Shown here: in pieces, positions 40,291 through 49,957 of the stretch
Position numbering within the stretch: the stretch's first letter is position 1
Layout: each line of letters starts with the position of its first letter
Assembly (NCBI GenBank): GCA_009787355.1
Contig: WRGD01000148.1
Location: 1-49,975, forward strand
Origin: Defluviitaleaceae bacterium
Lineage (GTDB): Bacteria > Bacillota > Clostridia > Lachnospirales > UBA5962
DNA length: 49,975 bases
Direction: 5' to 3'
The notes under the pieces: generated by a model
The model's input: the letters and a program-made list of their open reading frames with translations, nothing else
The model's database searches: none
What the model was told of the DNA's origin: nothing
Made by a program: the position numbers and the translations under genes

Positions 40291-42579
40291 ATGGAAAAAA
40301 ATAAACTCACTTTAATAAAGATACAAGGAAGAGTTCTTTTTCCTAAAATTTCTGCACAAATAGAAGTAGAAATTACAGAAGATATCTTTGGTTTTGAAGA
40401 GTTTGATGAAGAGATACCTGTATTTGTTTCTACAAAAATAGAAAATTTAGAAAATCACAATAAAAATGTTAATATCGATTTTTTTGAGACAGGTGTTATA
40501 GCAACTATAATAAAATCTACAAAAGTTACAGATAAATTGTACAGACTTAGCTTTATAGCAAATGATAAGGCAAGAGTAATAAATATTACTAAAGACTATG
40601 TAGATGTAGAAATTTTAGAAGATATAAAAGATATAGAAATAAGTGAAGATGAAAAAGCTGTATTATTAAATCTTGCAAAAAGCAATTTTGAGAGCTATAG
40701 CAGGTATAGTAGGGTTTCTGCTGAAGATTTCGAATATGTAAAAAATTCAAATGACATTTCATCTTTAACATACAGAATAGTTTATGGAATAAATGCAGAT
40801 GTAAAATCAAAACAAGAAATATTAGAAGATAATAATCCTTTAACAAGGTTAAAGAGTAGTATAATTCTTATACAGCGTGAACTAGAGAAAATGCTTATAG
40901 GTCGTGAAATACTTTCAAATGTAAAAGTAAATGTAGAAAAGCACCAAAAAGAATACTATCTAAGAGAACATATGAAAGTTATAAAAGAACAATTAGGTGA
41001 AAAGGATGGTGATTTTGAAGAATATCAAAAACTTATAAACAATTTGAAAGCCGATGAAATTGTAAAAGAAAAATTAAATAAAGAGCTTTCAAAACTTCGT
41101 AGAATACCTAATACATCTCAGGAGTCTTCTATTGTTCGTGAATATTTAGACCTTGTTTTAGAACTTCCGTGGGGCGATAAAACTACAGAAAATAATGATA
41201 TAAAAAATGCTGAAAACATACTTGATGAAGACCATTTTGGTCTTATAAAAGTAAAAGAAAGAATATTGGAATTTTTAGCAGTAAGAAATAAAACAAATGG
41301 ATTAAATGCTCCTATTATATGTTTAGTAGGTCCTCCAGGTGTTGGTAAAACTTCTATAGCAAAAAGCATAGCAAAAGCTTTAAATAGAAAGTATGTAAGG
41401 ATTTCCTTGGGTGGTTTACACGATGAGTCGGAAATAAGAGGTCATAGAAAAACATATCTTGGCTCTATGCCCGGTCGTATAATAGCTGCCATAAGGCAAG
41501 CAAAAAAAGATAATCCCTTAGTTTTACTAGATGAGTTAGATAAAATAAGTTCTAGCCATAGAGGCGACCCAACATCTGCACTTTTGGAAGTTTTGGATAA
41601 AGAACAAAATATTACTTTTAGAGATAATTATGTAGAAGTTCCTTATAATATTTCTGATATTTTGTTTATATGTACAGCAAACACTTTGGATGGAATACCA
41701 CCAGCATTGAAAGATAGATTAGATATTATTCAGCTTTCAAGTTATACTTTTAAAGAAAAAAGGGAAATAGCAAATAATTATTTAATTAAAAAGCAGATAG
41801 AAAATCATGGTATTGAAGATGATTTTCTGGTGATAGAAAATAGTGCATTAGATGATATTATAAATTATTACACAAAGGAGGCAGGTGTAAGGCAACTAGA
41901 AAGACAAATAGAGTCTATTTGTAGAAAGGTTGTAAAAAAATCTTTAGAAAATAATGAAAAAATCACTATAAATACAGATAATCTTGCTGATTATTTAGGA
42001 AAAAGAAAATTTAGAATACGAAAAGTAAAAGATGTTTCAGAAGTAGGAATTGTAAATGGATTGGCATATACCTATTTTGGTGGTGATACACTTTCTGTAG
42101 AAGTAAATAAATCATCTGGTCGTGGAAAATTGAAGTTAACAGGAAATGTTGGAAAAGTAATGGATGAATCTGCAACTGCTGCATTTAGTTTTATACGTTC
42201 AAATTGTTCTACACTAGGAATAAATGAAGATTTTTATAGAAAAATAGATATGCATATACACATACCAGAAGGAGCAACCCCAAAAGATGGACCATCTGCA
42301 GGGATAACTATGGCTACAGCAATGGTATCTACTCTATCGAATAGACCAGTAAAAAGTGATGTTGCGATGACAGGAGAAATAACAATACGTGGTAAAGTAT
42401 TGCCAATAGGTGGTCTAAAAGAAAAAGTATTAGCTGCAAAAGCTGCAGGTATAAAAACTGTTTTATTACCACAAGACAATGAAAGTGATTTGCAAGAAAT
42501 AGAAGACTATGCAAAGGAAGGTTTGGATTTTGTTCTTGTAAATGATATTCATCAAGTTCTCGAATATGCATTGGTATAA
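40291..42579 (+). CDS. lon: ATP-dependent protease Lon
   Basis: 762 residues, full-length LonA. The N-terminal substrate-binding domain (about 1-190) is followed by the helical region and the AAA+ module with GPPGVGKT at 347-354 and LLDELDK as Walker B. The protease domain has S669 in KDGPSAG and K712 in GGLKEK. It degrades misfolded and regulatory proteins in the cytoplasm. The N-terminal domain is somewhat divergent. It is expressed from the perfect promoter just upstream and followed by a small secreted-protein gene. Confidence 0.95.
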   Translation: MEKNKLTLIKIQGRVLFPKISAQIEVEITEDIFGFEEFDEEIPVFVSTKIENLENHNKNVNIDFFETGVIATIIKSTKVTDKLYRLSFIANDKARVINITKDYVDVEILEDIKDIEISEDEKAVLLNLAKSNFESYSRYSRVSAEDFEYVKNSNDISSLTYRIVYGINADVKSKQEILEDNNPLTRLKSSIILIQRELEKMLIGREILSNVKVNVEKHQKEYYLREHMKVIKEQLGEKDGDFEEYQKLINNLKADEIVKEKLNKELSKLRRIPNTSQESSIVREYLDLVLELPWGDKTTENNDIKNAENILDEDHFGLIKVKERILEFLAVRNKTNGLNAPIICLVGPPGVGKTSIAKSIAKALNRKYVRISLGGLHDESEIRGHRKTYLGSMPGRIIAAIRQAKKDNPLVLLDELDKISSSHRGDPTSALLEVLDKEQNITFRDNYVEVPYNISDILFICTANTLDGIPPALKDRLDIIQLSSYTFKEKREIANNYLIKKQIENHGIEDDFLVIENSALDDIINYYTKEAGVRQLERQIESICRKVVKKSLENNEKITINTDNLADYLGKRKFRIRKVKDVSEVGIVNGLAYTYFGGDTLSVEVNKSSGRGKLKLTGNVGKVMDESATAAFSFIRSNCSTLGINEDFYRKIDMHIHIPEGATPKDGPSAGITMATAMVSTLSNRPVKSDVAMTGEITIRGKVLPIGGLKEKVLAAKAAGIKTVLLPQDNESDLQEIEDYAKEGLDFVLVNDIHQVLEYALV

Positions 42580-42625
42580 AATAGAACTTAGAGTCAACGT
42601 TTTAATTATTTTAAAGGAGAAATAA

Positions 42626-43042
42626 ATGTTAAAGAAAATTTTATTAATTATAACTTTTGTATTTATAAATGGAAATACTGTACTTGCGAGTAATCCGACA
42701 ATTACAAGACCAGTGCCACCAAATCTTATTTTTTGGGAGATAGCTGAACATATACCTCACGATAGCCCAGATTTTGAATTATTTTTGTCTAATCAAATTG
42801 CTGTAAGTGTATTAAGTACGCAACCGATTCAAAATAGCTCGACAAGTATAAATGAAAAGCCTTGGTGGTTTTCTTATATAAACCCACGTACTATCGTTTG
42901 GAATGAGGATAATTCTGCAAATATTTCTAGTTGGTTTTATAGTGAGGAAGATTTCAATTTCTGGATGTCATATTGGTTTTCAACTACAGATAATTTAATG
43001 CTACCAGAATGGAATCCACTTTGGCATTCTGGAATGAACTAA
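42626..43042 (+). CDS. Small secreted Trp-rich protein, unknown
   Basis: 138 residues, not recognised. A signal peptide (about 1-21, ending VLAS) is followed by a Pro-rich start (TRPVPPN) and a region rich in Trp, Ser, Asn and Phe: PWWFSYINP, FNFWMSYWF, PEWNPLWH. There are no cysteines. The strong ribosome site AAAGGAG and full signal peptide argue for a real gene. It lies 46 nt after lon and may share its transcript. A wall- or carbohydrate-binding role is only a guess from the aromatic content. Confidence 0.65.
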   Translation: MLKKILLIITFVFINGNTVLASNPTITRPVPPNLIFWEIAEHIPHDSPDFELFLSNQIAVSVLSTQPIQNSSTSINEKPWWFSYINPRTIVWNEDNSANISSWFYSEEDFNFWMSYWFSTTDNLMLPEWNPLWHSGMN

Positions 43043-43072
43043 TCAAAAAATATAATTTGAAAGGTTTTATAT

Positions 43073-44023
43073 ATGAAAATTGTTATCTTAGATGGTTATT
43101 CTTTAAACCCTGGGGATTTGAGTTTTAAAGATTTTGAAAAATTTGGAGATGTAAGTATTTATGATAAAACATCAAAAGAAGATTTACTAGATAGAATACA
43201 TGATGCAGAAATTGTAATAGTTAATAAAGTACCTATTTTAAAAGAAACAATAGATAAATGCAAAAATTTGAAATATATAGGACTAACAGCAACAGGATAT
43301 GATAATGTAGATGTAGAGTATGCGGGAGAAAAAAATATAATTGTTACAAATGTTCCTGCATACAGTACATTTTCTGTTGCCCAATTTACTATATCATTAC
43401 TACTAGAAATATGTAATAATGTTTCAAAACATAATAAAGTTGTAAAAGATGGAGAATGGGAAAATATTCCTTATAAATGGTATTCTTTCGATTTAAGACT
43501 TATGGAGTTATATGGTAAAACTATAGGCATAATAGGTATGGGTAGAATCGGAAGAGCTGTAGCAAATATAGCAAGTGCCTTGGGAATGAACATAATAACA
43601 TATGGTAGTAAGAAAGATAATAGTGATATAGCAAAATCTGTATCGTTTGACGAACTTTTAAAAAATTCTGATGTAATATCTTTACATTGTCCACTATACT
43701 CTGAAACTAGAGGTATAATAAATAAAGATTCAATAGAAAAAATGAAAGATGGGGCAATAATACTCAATACATCACGTGGAGGGCTAATTGTGGATGAAGA
43801 TTTAGCAAATGCACTTAATACTGGTAAATTGTATGCTGCAGGGTTAGATGTTGTATCTGTAGAACCCATATTAAAAGCAAATCCACTTTTAAAAGCTAAA
43901 AATTGTTTTATTACTCCCCATGTTGCATGGGCTCCAATAGAGAGTAGAGAGAGACTCTTGAAAGTTGTTATACAAAATTTACAAGATTTTTTAGATAATA
44001 AATTTGTAAATTTAGTGAATTAG
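43073..44023 (+). CDS. D-isomer specific 2-hydroxyacid dehydrogenase
   Basis: 316 residues of the NAD-dependent D-2-hydroxyacid dehydrogenase family. GIIGMGRIGRAVA is the NAD-binding loop. The catalytic Arg is in NTSRGGL, the Glu lies in VVSVEPI, and the His is in ITPHVAWAP. The pattern is closest to hydroxypyruvate/glycerate dehydrogenases, but the substrate is not fixed. AAAGG precedes the ATG. Confidence 0.85.
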   Translation: MKIVILDGYSLNPGDLSFKDFEKFGDVSIYDKTSKEDLLDRIHDAEIVIVNKVPILKETIDKCKNLKYIGLTATGYDNVDVEYAGEKNIIVTNVPAYSTFSVAQFTISLLLEICNNVSKHNKVVKDGEWENIPYKWYSFDLRLMELYGKTIGIIGMGRIGRAVANIASALGMNIITYGSKKDNSDIAKSVSFDELLKNSDVISLHCPLYSETRGIINKDSIEKMKDGAIILNTSRGGLIVDEDLANALNTGKLYAAGLDVVSVEPILKANPLLKAKNCFITPHVAWAPIESRERLLKVVIQNLQDFLDNKFVNLVN

Positions 44024-44041
44024 ATTATTTATAAAAATTTA

Positions 44042-44073
44042 GGAGGAAATATTCAATTTACAATTGTGAATTG
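44042..44073 (+). promoter_or_regulatory. Displaced ribosome site and hairpin before the M42 gene
   Basis: GGAGG at 44042-44046 lies 40 nt before the ATG at 44087, with a near-palindrome at 44054-44073 in between. Folding of that hairpin would bring the two closer. No other ribosome site is seen. Confidence 0.35.
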
Positions 44074-44086
44074 ACACAAAATTAAG

Positions 44087-45133
44087 ATGAAAATATTAGA
44101 AGATTTAACAAATGCATTTGGTACACCAGGATTTGAAGACGATGTAGCAAATATAGCAAAAAAATATATAAATGCTGAAACAGAAAAAGATGGAGTGGGT
44201 AATTTATATATTAAATCTAAAAAATACGATGAAAATAAACCAATAATAATGATAGATGCACATATGGATGAAGTTTCTTTTATGATAAAGCATGTAAACA
44301 AAAATGGTACTCTTTCATATATAAGTCTTGGTAGCACTATAGCATCTTCTTTTACAGCACAAAAAATGGTAATAAGAAACAAAGATGGCGAACTTGTAAA
44401 AGGAGTTATATCTACTAGACCACCTCATTTTTCTCAAAAAGATGTAGATTTAAGCCATGATAGTTTAGTTATAGATATTGGGGCTAGTTCTAAAGAAGAA
44501 GCTATAAACAATTTTAAAATTGGTCCAGGTTGCCCTGTTGTTCCAGATGTTTTTACAGAGTTTGATGAAAAAAATGACCTTGTTTGGGCAAAAGCACTAG
44601 ATTGCCGTGTAGGATGTACTGCTCTTATAGAAGTAGTAAATGAACTACAGAACGAAAATTTAAATGTAAATATTTCTGCAGTTTTAACAACACAAGAAGA
44701 AGTTGGTTTGCGTGGGATAAAAGTTGCAGCTAGAAAAATAAAACCTGATATTGCAATAGTTTTTGAAGGTACTCCAGCAGACGATACTTTTTTGGATGAA
44801 TATGAATCTCAAACAAGAATTAAAAAAGGGCCTATGCTTAGACACATAGATGCACAAATGATAACAAATCCTAAATTTCAAAAATTCGCACTAGAAATAG
44901 GAGAAAAATTAGGTATACCAACTCAAGAGGCAATAAGAACAGGTGGTTCTACAAATGCAGGAGTATTGCATCTTTCGCATGAAGGAGTACCTACAATAGT
45001 TATTGGTACTCCGGTTAGGTATATTCACACACCTAATACTGTTGCTTGTCTTAGCGATTTAAAAAATGCTATTAAACTTGCAAAAGAAGTAATAAAAGCA
45101 CTTGATAAAGATATTATCGAAAGTTTTAAATAA
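44087..45133 (+). CDS. M42-family aminopeptidase
   Basis: 348 residues of the M42 (FrvX/PepA-like, tetrahedral aminopeptidase) family. The metal ligands appear in IDAHMDEVSFMI, ALDCRVGC, TTQEEVGLRG (catalytic Glu pair) and VFEGTPAD, and the last His is in RYIHTPN. The GPMLRHID and GGSTNAG segments are typical. These enzymes trim peptides released by the proteasome or proteases such as Lon. An in-frame stop at 44072-44074 excludes a longer form; the ribosome site is unusual (see 44042-44073). Confidence 0.9.
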   Translation: MKILEDLTNAFGTPGFEDDVANIAKKYINAETEKDGVGNLYIKSKKYDENKPIIMIDAHMDEVSFMIKHVNKNGTLSYISLGSTIASSFTAQKMVIRNKDGELVKGVISTRPPHFSQKDVDLSHDSLVIDIGASSKEEAINNFKIGPGCPVVPDVFTEFDEKNDLVWAKALDCRVGCTALIEVVNELQNENLNVNISAVLTTQEEVGLRGIKVAARKIKPDIAIVFEGTPADDTFLDEYESQTRIKKGPMLRHIDAQMITNPKFQKFALEIGEKLGIPTQEAIRTGGSTNAGVLHLSHEGVPTIVIGTPVRYIHTPNTVACLSDLKNAIKLAKEVIKALDKDIIESFK

Positions 45134-45178
45134 ATTTAAAAATATCTTGAAGTAAAATAATTATCATGGAGTAGATAG

Positions 45179-46528
45179 ATGTATAAAGAAATAAAAGAAA
45201 TACACAAAAAATGGCAAGAGTATTTAAATACTTCTTTAGAAGTGCGTGGCTGGGTTCGAAGTGTTAGAAAAAATGCAGAAGTTGCTTTTATAGATTTAAA
45301 TGATGGTACATCTTTTGAAGGTATACAAGTAATTGTGAATTTAGAAAATATAGATATAACAGAAATTTCTACAGGTTCTTCTATATCAGTAAATGGCATA
45401 TTAGTAGAAAGTCCTGCAAAGGGCCAAAATTTTGAAATAAAATCAGATAAAATAGAGGTGATTGGAAAGTCTGCAGAAGATTATCCACTACAAAAAAAAG
45501 GTCATACAAAAGAATATTTGCGTACTATAGCTCATTTAAGACCAAAAACAAATTTATTTTTATCTGTTTTTAGAATAAGGTCTATTGCAAGTTTTGCAAT
45601 ACATCAATTTTTCAACGAAAGAGGATTTCTATATTTACATTCACCTATAATTACTCCTTCTGATGCAGAGGGTGCAGGTGAAATGTTTACAGTTACAACA
45701 AACTTAGCTATAGACCCTAAAGATGATTTTTTTGGAAAAAGAAGTTATCTAACAGTTACTGGGCAACATTCTGCCGAGGCATTTGCACACGCTTTTAAAA
45801 ATGTATATACTTTTGGACCTACTTTTAGAGCAGAAAACTCTAATACAAAAAGACATGCAGCAGAATTTTGGATGGTAGAACCAGAAGTATCTTTTTGTGA
45901 ATTAGACGAAGTAATAAAACTATCATACGATATGCTTAAATATATTATAAAATATGTTTTAGAAAATGCAAAAGATGAGTTAGAATTTTTAAATAAATTT
46001 AGTGAAGAGGGTTTAATAGAAAAGCTAAATTCTATAGTAAGTTCTGATTATAAAAAAATAACTTATACAGAAGCTATAGAAATTCTTCAAAAAAGTGGTG
46101 AAAATTTTGAATATCCACCAGAATGGGGAAATGAATTACAAACAGAACACGAAAAATATTTAGCTGGTAAGGTATACAAAGGTCCGGTTTTTGTTACAGA
46201 TTATCCAAAAGATGTAAAAGCGTTTTATATGAGACTTAATGATGATGGTAAAACAGTTGCAGCAACAGATTTGTTAGTACCAGGTATTGGAGAATTAATA
46301 GGTGGTAGTCAGCGTGAAGAGCGTTTTGAAATATTGAAAGAAAAAATGGAAAATATGGGTCTTAATCCGGAAGACTATCTTTGGTATATGGAACTTAGAA
46401 AATATGGTACTGTAAAAAAATCAGGTTTTGGATTGGGTTTTGAAAGATTTATAATGTATATAACAGGTATGGAAAACATACGGGATGTACTTCCTTTTCC
46501 TAGAACTGTAAATAATTTAGAATTTTAG
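45179..46528 (+). CDS. asnS: Asparagine--tRNA ligase
   Basis: 449 residues. An OB-fold anticodon domain ([24 protein letters not shown]) is followed by the class II catalytic core: [39 protein letters not shown] (motif 2), and [15 protein letters not shown] (motif 3). The AENSNTxRHAAEF form, and the lack of the longer AspRS insert, identify AsnRS. A GGAG site precedes the ATG. A terminator follows. Confidence 0.94.
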   Translation: MYKEIKEIHKKWQEYLNTSLEVRGWVRSVRKNAEVAFIDLNDGTSFEGIQVIVNLENIDITEISTGSSISVNGILVESPAKGQNFEIKSDKIEVIGKSAEDYPLQKKGHTKEYLRTIAHLRPKTNLFLSVFRIRSIASFAIHQFFNERGFLYLHSPIITPSDAEGAGEMFTVTTNLAIDPKDDFFGKRSYLTVTGQHSAEAFAHAFKNVYTFGPTFRAENSNTKRHAAEFWMVEPEVSFCELDEVIKLSYDMLKYIIKYVLENAKDELEFLNKFSEEGLIEKLNSIVSSDYKKITYTEAIEILQKSGENFEYPPEWGNELQTEHEKYLAGKVYKGPVFVTDYPKDVKAFYMRLNDDGKTVAATDLLVPGIGELIGGSQREERFEILKEKMENMGLNPEDYLWYMELRKYGTVKKSGFGLGFERFIMYITGMENIRDVLPFPRTVNNLEF

Positions 46529-46540
46529 CTAAAATAATTG

Positions 46541-46579
46541 AGTACAAACAAATCATTTTGATTTGCTTGTACTTTTTTT
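46541..46579. terminator. Terminator between asnS and the carrier gene
   Basis: A 15-bp stem with one mismatch (46541-46555 with 46559-46573) and a run of seven T (46573-46579) on the plus strand. It lies between convergent genes and may serve both. Confidence 0.75.
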
Positions 46580-46580
46580 A

Positions 46581-47969
46581 TTATGATAATATTAAAAATG
46601 ACAAAATCATAACAGATACGAGACCAACCACAGTTGGAACTATTGTACGTTTTAAAATATCCATCGGTGAACATTTTACACTACCTGCAACTATAACTAC
46701 TACTGCAGCAACTGGTGATAAAGTTCTTGAAAGATTGGCTGCCATTTGCATTGGTAGAGTTATAACGGCACCTTCTATACCTGCACCTGCTGCAATGTCT
46801 GGTACAGTACCTACAATAGCATAAAAAAATGCAAGACCACCACCACTAACAATACCTATTAAAGTAGTAGCACCTGTAAACACTAAAGACAATATATTAC
46901 CAGCATATGGCACACCGTGTACTGCATTCGTTACCATATCTATAACACCTAATGCACGAAAACCTTCTGCCAAAACTACAGCAGAAACAACTAAAGATAC
47001 AACAGAACCCATACCTTCACCCATTCCATTGAAAAATATTTGCCCATCTTCTGTAATTTGCTTGAAAGATTTTTTACGAATACCTTCTGTAATAAGTGCT
47101 ATAAAAAATGATATTAGTGTAACTGTAACTACGTCTAGTGTAACTCCTTGCATAAAACCTAAATTTTGAAAAAAGAATAGCAATAGTAGGATTATAAGAG
47201 GTAGAACTGGAAAAATACCGTAAAATCCTGGTTTTCGTTCTTGCTCTTTTTTAGATGATTCTGAAGCTATATCTTTTGTATTTAACGTTTCAGGGTTCTT
47301 TTTATCCATGTATCTTTGCCAAAAGAAATGTGCAATAGCCATAATTAATAAAGAAGGTATTGAAATAGCGGCGTGCATACCAAAAACATATGTCATTAAA
47401 TCAATGCCTAATAATTCTGCAACGAGAATATTATCAGCACCTAGTGGAGTTGGCATAATTGTTGCTGTCATTGCAATAACTCCACCTGCTGTTAAGGTAG
47501 ACATACCAGTACCTTTTAGCGTTGGGTATAAAGTTGCCATAAGAAGAAGTGCCAAAGCAGAAGCTGATGGAACAACTAGAGAAAGCATATTACCTACAAT
47601 AAATACTACAGGCACAAGGAAATATACAGATTTTATTTTTTTTACAGGTTTTATAAGTGCGTTTACCGTAACATTGTTTGCTCCAATATAAGTCATATAT
47701 GTAGAGAAACCAAATAATGCCATAATAGTAAGACCTATTGCACCCAATTGTGATATAAATGATTGTTGGATAGACCTAAATGGGTCTAATATATTTATAC
47801 CTGTTCCTGCTCCATCTGGTGGGAAAATATTGTTTCCGAGTAGTACAGCAATAAACATCAATACTACACCCACTGCCATAAGTACAACTTGAGGGTTATA
47901 TTTTTTAATAATTAGTACAGAAACTGCACCTAAGCCAGCAAGGGCTATTAAAACTTGTATTACTTGCAT
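46581..47969 (-). CDS. DcuC-like carrier, probably for a (deoxy)ribonucleoside
   Basis: 462 residues, about 12 membrane helices, with family-like segments VPSASALALLLMATLYPTL, ATIMPTPLGADNILVAELLG and NLSRTLSPVAAVVVIVAG. The fold and repeats resemble the DcuC/C4-dicarboxylate carrier group of the ion-transporter superfamily. It directly follows a nucleoside hydrolase and a ribokinase gene, so nucleoside or ribose uptake is a better guess than dicarboxylates. The ATG at 47969 has AGGAG; a longer frame to 47996 lacks one. Confidence 0.65.
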   Translation of the reverse strand: MQVIQVLIALAGLGAVSVLIIKKYNPQVVLMAVGVVLMFIAVLLGNNIFPPDGAGTGINILDPFRSIQQSFISQLGAIGLTIMALFGFSTYMTYIGANNVTVNALIKPVKKIKSVYFLVPVVFIVGNMLSLVVPSASALALLLMATLYPTLKGTGMSTLTAGGVIAMTATIMPTPLGADNILVAELLGIDLMTYVFGMHAAISIPSLLIMAIAHFFWQRYMDKKNPETLNTKDIASESSKKEQERKPGFYGIFPVLPLIILLLLFFFQNLGFMQGVTLDVVTVTLISFFIALITEGIRKKSFKQITEDGQIFFNGMGEGMGSVVSLVVSAVVLAEGFRALGVIDMVTNAVHGVPYAGNILSLVFTGATTLIGIVSGGGLAFFYAIVGTVPDIAAGAGIEGAVITLPMQMAANLSRTLSPVAAVVVIVAGSVKCSPMDILKRTIVPTVVGLVSVMILSFLILS

Positions 47970-47998
47970 TTTGTTTCTCCTATTTCTAAATATCAATT

Positions 47999-48952
47999 TT
48001 AATTTATATTAAATTCAGCTATGCTTTTCATAAACCATTGTTTAAAAATATTTTCATTAATATCTATACAAACACGTGCATTTGCAGGTTTTTTCATATA
48101 ATTACGCAAATCTATTATTGACGCACCATATGTTAGAGTTCCTGTTGTTTCTATGTCTACGTAAGTGCGTTCTATTGTGAAACACTCTGGACAAAGTATA
48201 TATGCTATAGCACAGCTATCATACATTTTTAAACCTGTTCCAAAACTACCACCACGATATTTTTTAAATAGATGGTAGAACATATCACCAATAATATTCA
48301 TGTTTTTTATTTGTTCACTTTCCTCTGGGTAGACCAACGCTTTTAGTCCAACATCTAATGGTGTTACAGTAACTTTCATTCCAGATTCTGTTGCAGTATC
48401 AAATACAATCTTAGCAGCTTCTGCGTCGCAATCGAAATTAAATTCAGAAAGTACGCCAGAATTTCCACGTCCAAGACTTCCTCCCATTATTACTAATTCT
48501 TCTATACCATAAATAATTTCAGGATATGTTCTTATAGCTAATGCAATGTTCGTAAGAGGACCTATAGCAACTATTGTTATTTTACTATTATTTGCTATAT
48601 TTTCTGTAATTACGTTGCGAATTGCTTCAACAGCATGTTGCTTTACAATTAAACTTTCGTCTACCTGTTTAAAATCGTACCCATCCATACCCGTTTCACC
48701 ATGTATATCAGATGCATCTATTGCTTTTTTTATAAGTGGACGTGTAGAACCTTTTGCAACTGGAATGTTTTTATCGAATAAATTTAGTAGTTTTAGTGTA
48801 TTTAGTGTTACTTTTTCTAAGCTTACATTGCCAGATACAGTCGATATTAGTTTAACATCTAATTTGTCGCTAAATAATGCAAGAGCTAGTGCTACAGCAT
48901 CGTCTATACCCGGGTCTGTGTCTATTATTATTTTCCTTTTTTCGTATATCAT
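47999..48952 (-). CDS. Nucleoside hydrolase (RihA/RihC type)
   Basis: 317 residues. DTDPGIDDAVAL at the N-terminus binds the catalytic Ca2+. VAIGPLTNIALA, VIMGGSLGRGN and SEFNFDCDAEAA follow, and MYDSCAIAYIL provides the later Asp. It hydrolyses ribonucleosides to ribose and base. The specificity (pyrimidine, purine or both) is not clear. GGAGG precedes the ATG. It lies between ribokinase, which would use the ribose released, and the carrier. Confidence 0.88.
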   Translation of the reverse strand: MIYEKRKIIIDTDPGIDDAVALALALFSDKLDVKLISTVSGNVSLEKVTLNTLKLLNLFDKNIPVAKGSTRPLIKKAIDASDIHGETGMDGYDFKQVDESLIVKQHAVEAIRNVITENIANNSKITIVAIGPLTNIALAIRTYPEIIYGIEELVIMGGSLGRGNSGVLSEFNFDCDAEAAKIVFDTATESGMKVTVTPLDVGLKALVYPEESEQIKNMNIIGDMFYHLFKKYRGGSFGTGLKMYDSCAIAYILCPECFTIERTYVDIETTGTLTYGASIIDLRNYMKKPANARVCIDINENIFKQWFMKSIAEFNIN

Positions 48953-48967
48953 GCAATTACCTCCTTA

Positions 48968-49879
48968 TTATATTTCCGATAAATTTGGTATTGATTCTTG
49001 TGCACCTAGCCTTGTTACAGTTATTGCAGACGCTTTTGTCGCAATATCTAAAGCTTCTTTTATGCTTTTACCAGATGCAAGTATTGCTGCTATGGCACCT
49101 ATATATGTGTCGCCTGCTGCTGTAGTATCTAATGTTTTTACTTTTTTTGCTGTAATTTTTATAATTTCACCATTTGCAAAAGTTATACTACCTTTCTCAC
49201 CTAATGTTAATATTGGGATTTGTATTCCTTTTTCGTATAAATTTTTAAGGCAATTTATGCTTTTTTCATCCTCAAGGTCTTCTGGGTATAAACCTGTCAA
49301 AATTTCACATTCTGTTTGATTTACTACTAAAATATCAATAAAGTTATACAAATTTTCTGGTAATACCATAGCAGGAGCTGGATTTAAAATTGTTGTTAAA
49401 CCCATAGTATGTGCTTTTTTTATAATTTCAAAAGTTTCTTTTGGAGATGATTCCAATTGCGTTACTAAAATATCTCCTTCTTCTCCTATTTCTTCTAGTA
49501 TTTCGTTAAATTCTATTGCTTTTACATCATTATTTGCACCAGATTCTAAAATGATTCTATTATCACTATTATTACGTATGATAATTGCAATGCCAGAACT
49601 TATTTGCGATGTTAATAAATATTTATCATTAACACCAAATTTTTTTATGGATTTACGAATTTCATTTGCAAAACTATCACTTCCAACTTTACCAAGCATA
49701 TAAGTTGTTGCACCCAATTTAGCAGCAGCTACAGCTTGATTAGCTCCTTTTCCACCCGGTGAGCTAAAAAAATCTTTTCCTATTAGAGTTTCTCCCTGCG
49801 TAGGTATTGTATCAACACCTATTGATAAATCCATATTTAAACTTCCAAATACTATTACTTTTTTTGTTTTTTTCTCCAA
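48968..49879 (-). CDS. rbsK: Ribokinase
   Basis: 303 residues of the PfkB family: GSLNMDLSIGVD, GGKGANQAVAAAKLG, and the catalytic DTTAAGDTYIGA near the C-terminus, in the RbsK form DTTAAGD. It phosphorylates ribose to ribose-5-phosphate. The start is a TTG at 49879 with AAGGGG upstream. It is the first gene of the salvage operon, 15 nt before the nucleoside hydrolase gene. Confidence 0.9.
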   Translation of the reverse strand: MEKKTKKVIVFGSLNMDLSIGVDTIPTQGETLIGKDFFSSPGGKGANQAVAAAKLGATTYMLGKVGSDSFANEIRKSIKKFGVNDKYLLTSQISSGIAIIIRNNSDNRIILESGANNDVKAIEFNEILEEIGEEGDILVTQLESSPKETFEIIKKAHTMGLTTILNPAPAMVLPENLYNFIDILVVNQTECEILTGLYPEDLEDEKSINCLKNLYEKGIQIPILTLGEKGSITFANGEIIKITAKKVKTLDTTAAGDTYIGAIAAILASGKSIKEALDIATKASAITVTRLGAQESIPNLSEI

Positions 49880-49927
49880 TATAAAACCCCTTTATTTTGA
49901 CTTATAATTTAGATAAAACATTAGTTT

Positions 49928-49957
49928 ATTATACAATTTTTTATTGAAATTTGTCAA
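49928..49957 (-). promoter_or_regulatory. Promoter of the ribonucleoside salvage operon
   Basis: On the minus strand TTGACA (49957-49952), 18 nt, TATAAT (49933-49928), about 50 nt upstream of the rbsK start. Confidence 0.65.

Noticed and set aside
48546-49319. Long plus-strand reading frame (257 codons) opposite nucleoside hydrolase and ribokinase
   Set aside because: It is antisense to two well-identified genes, its protein is Ser/Phe/Ile-rich without any family motif, and it has no ribosome site. AT-rich third positions on the coding strand explain the open frame.
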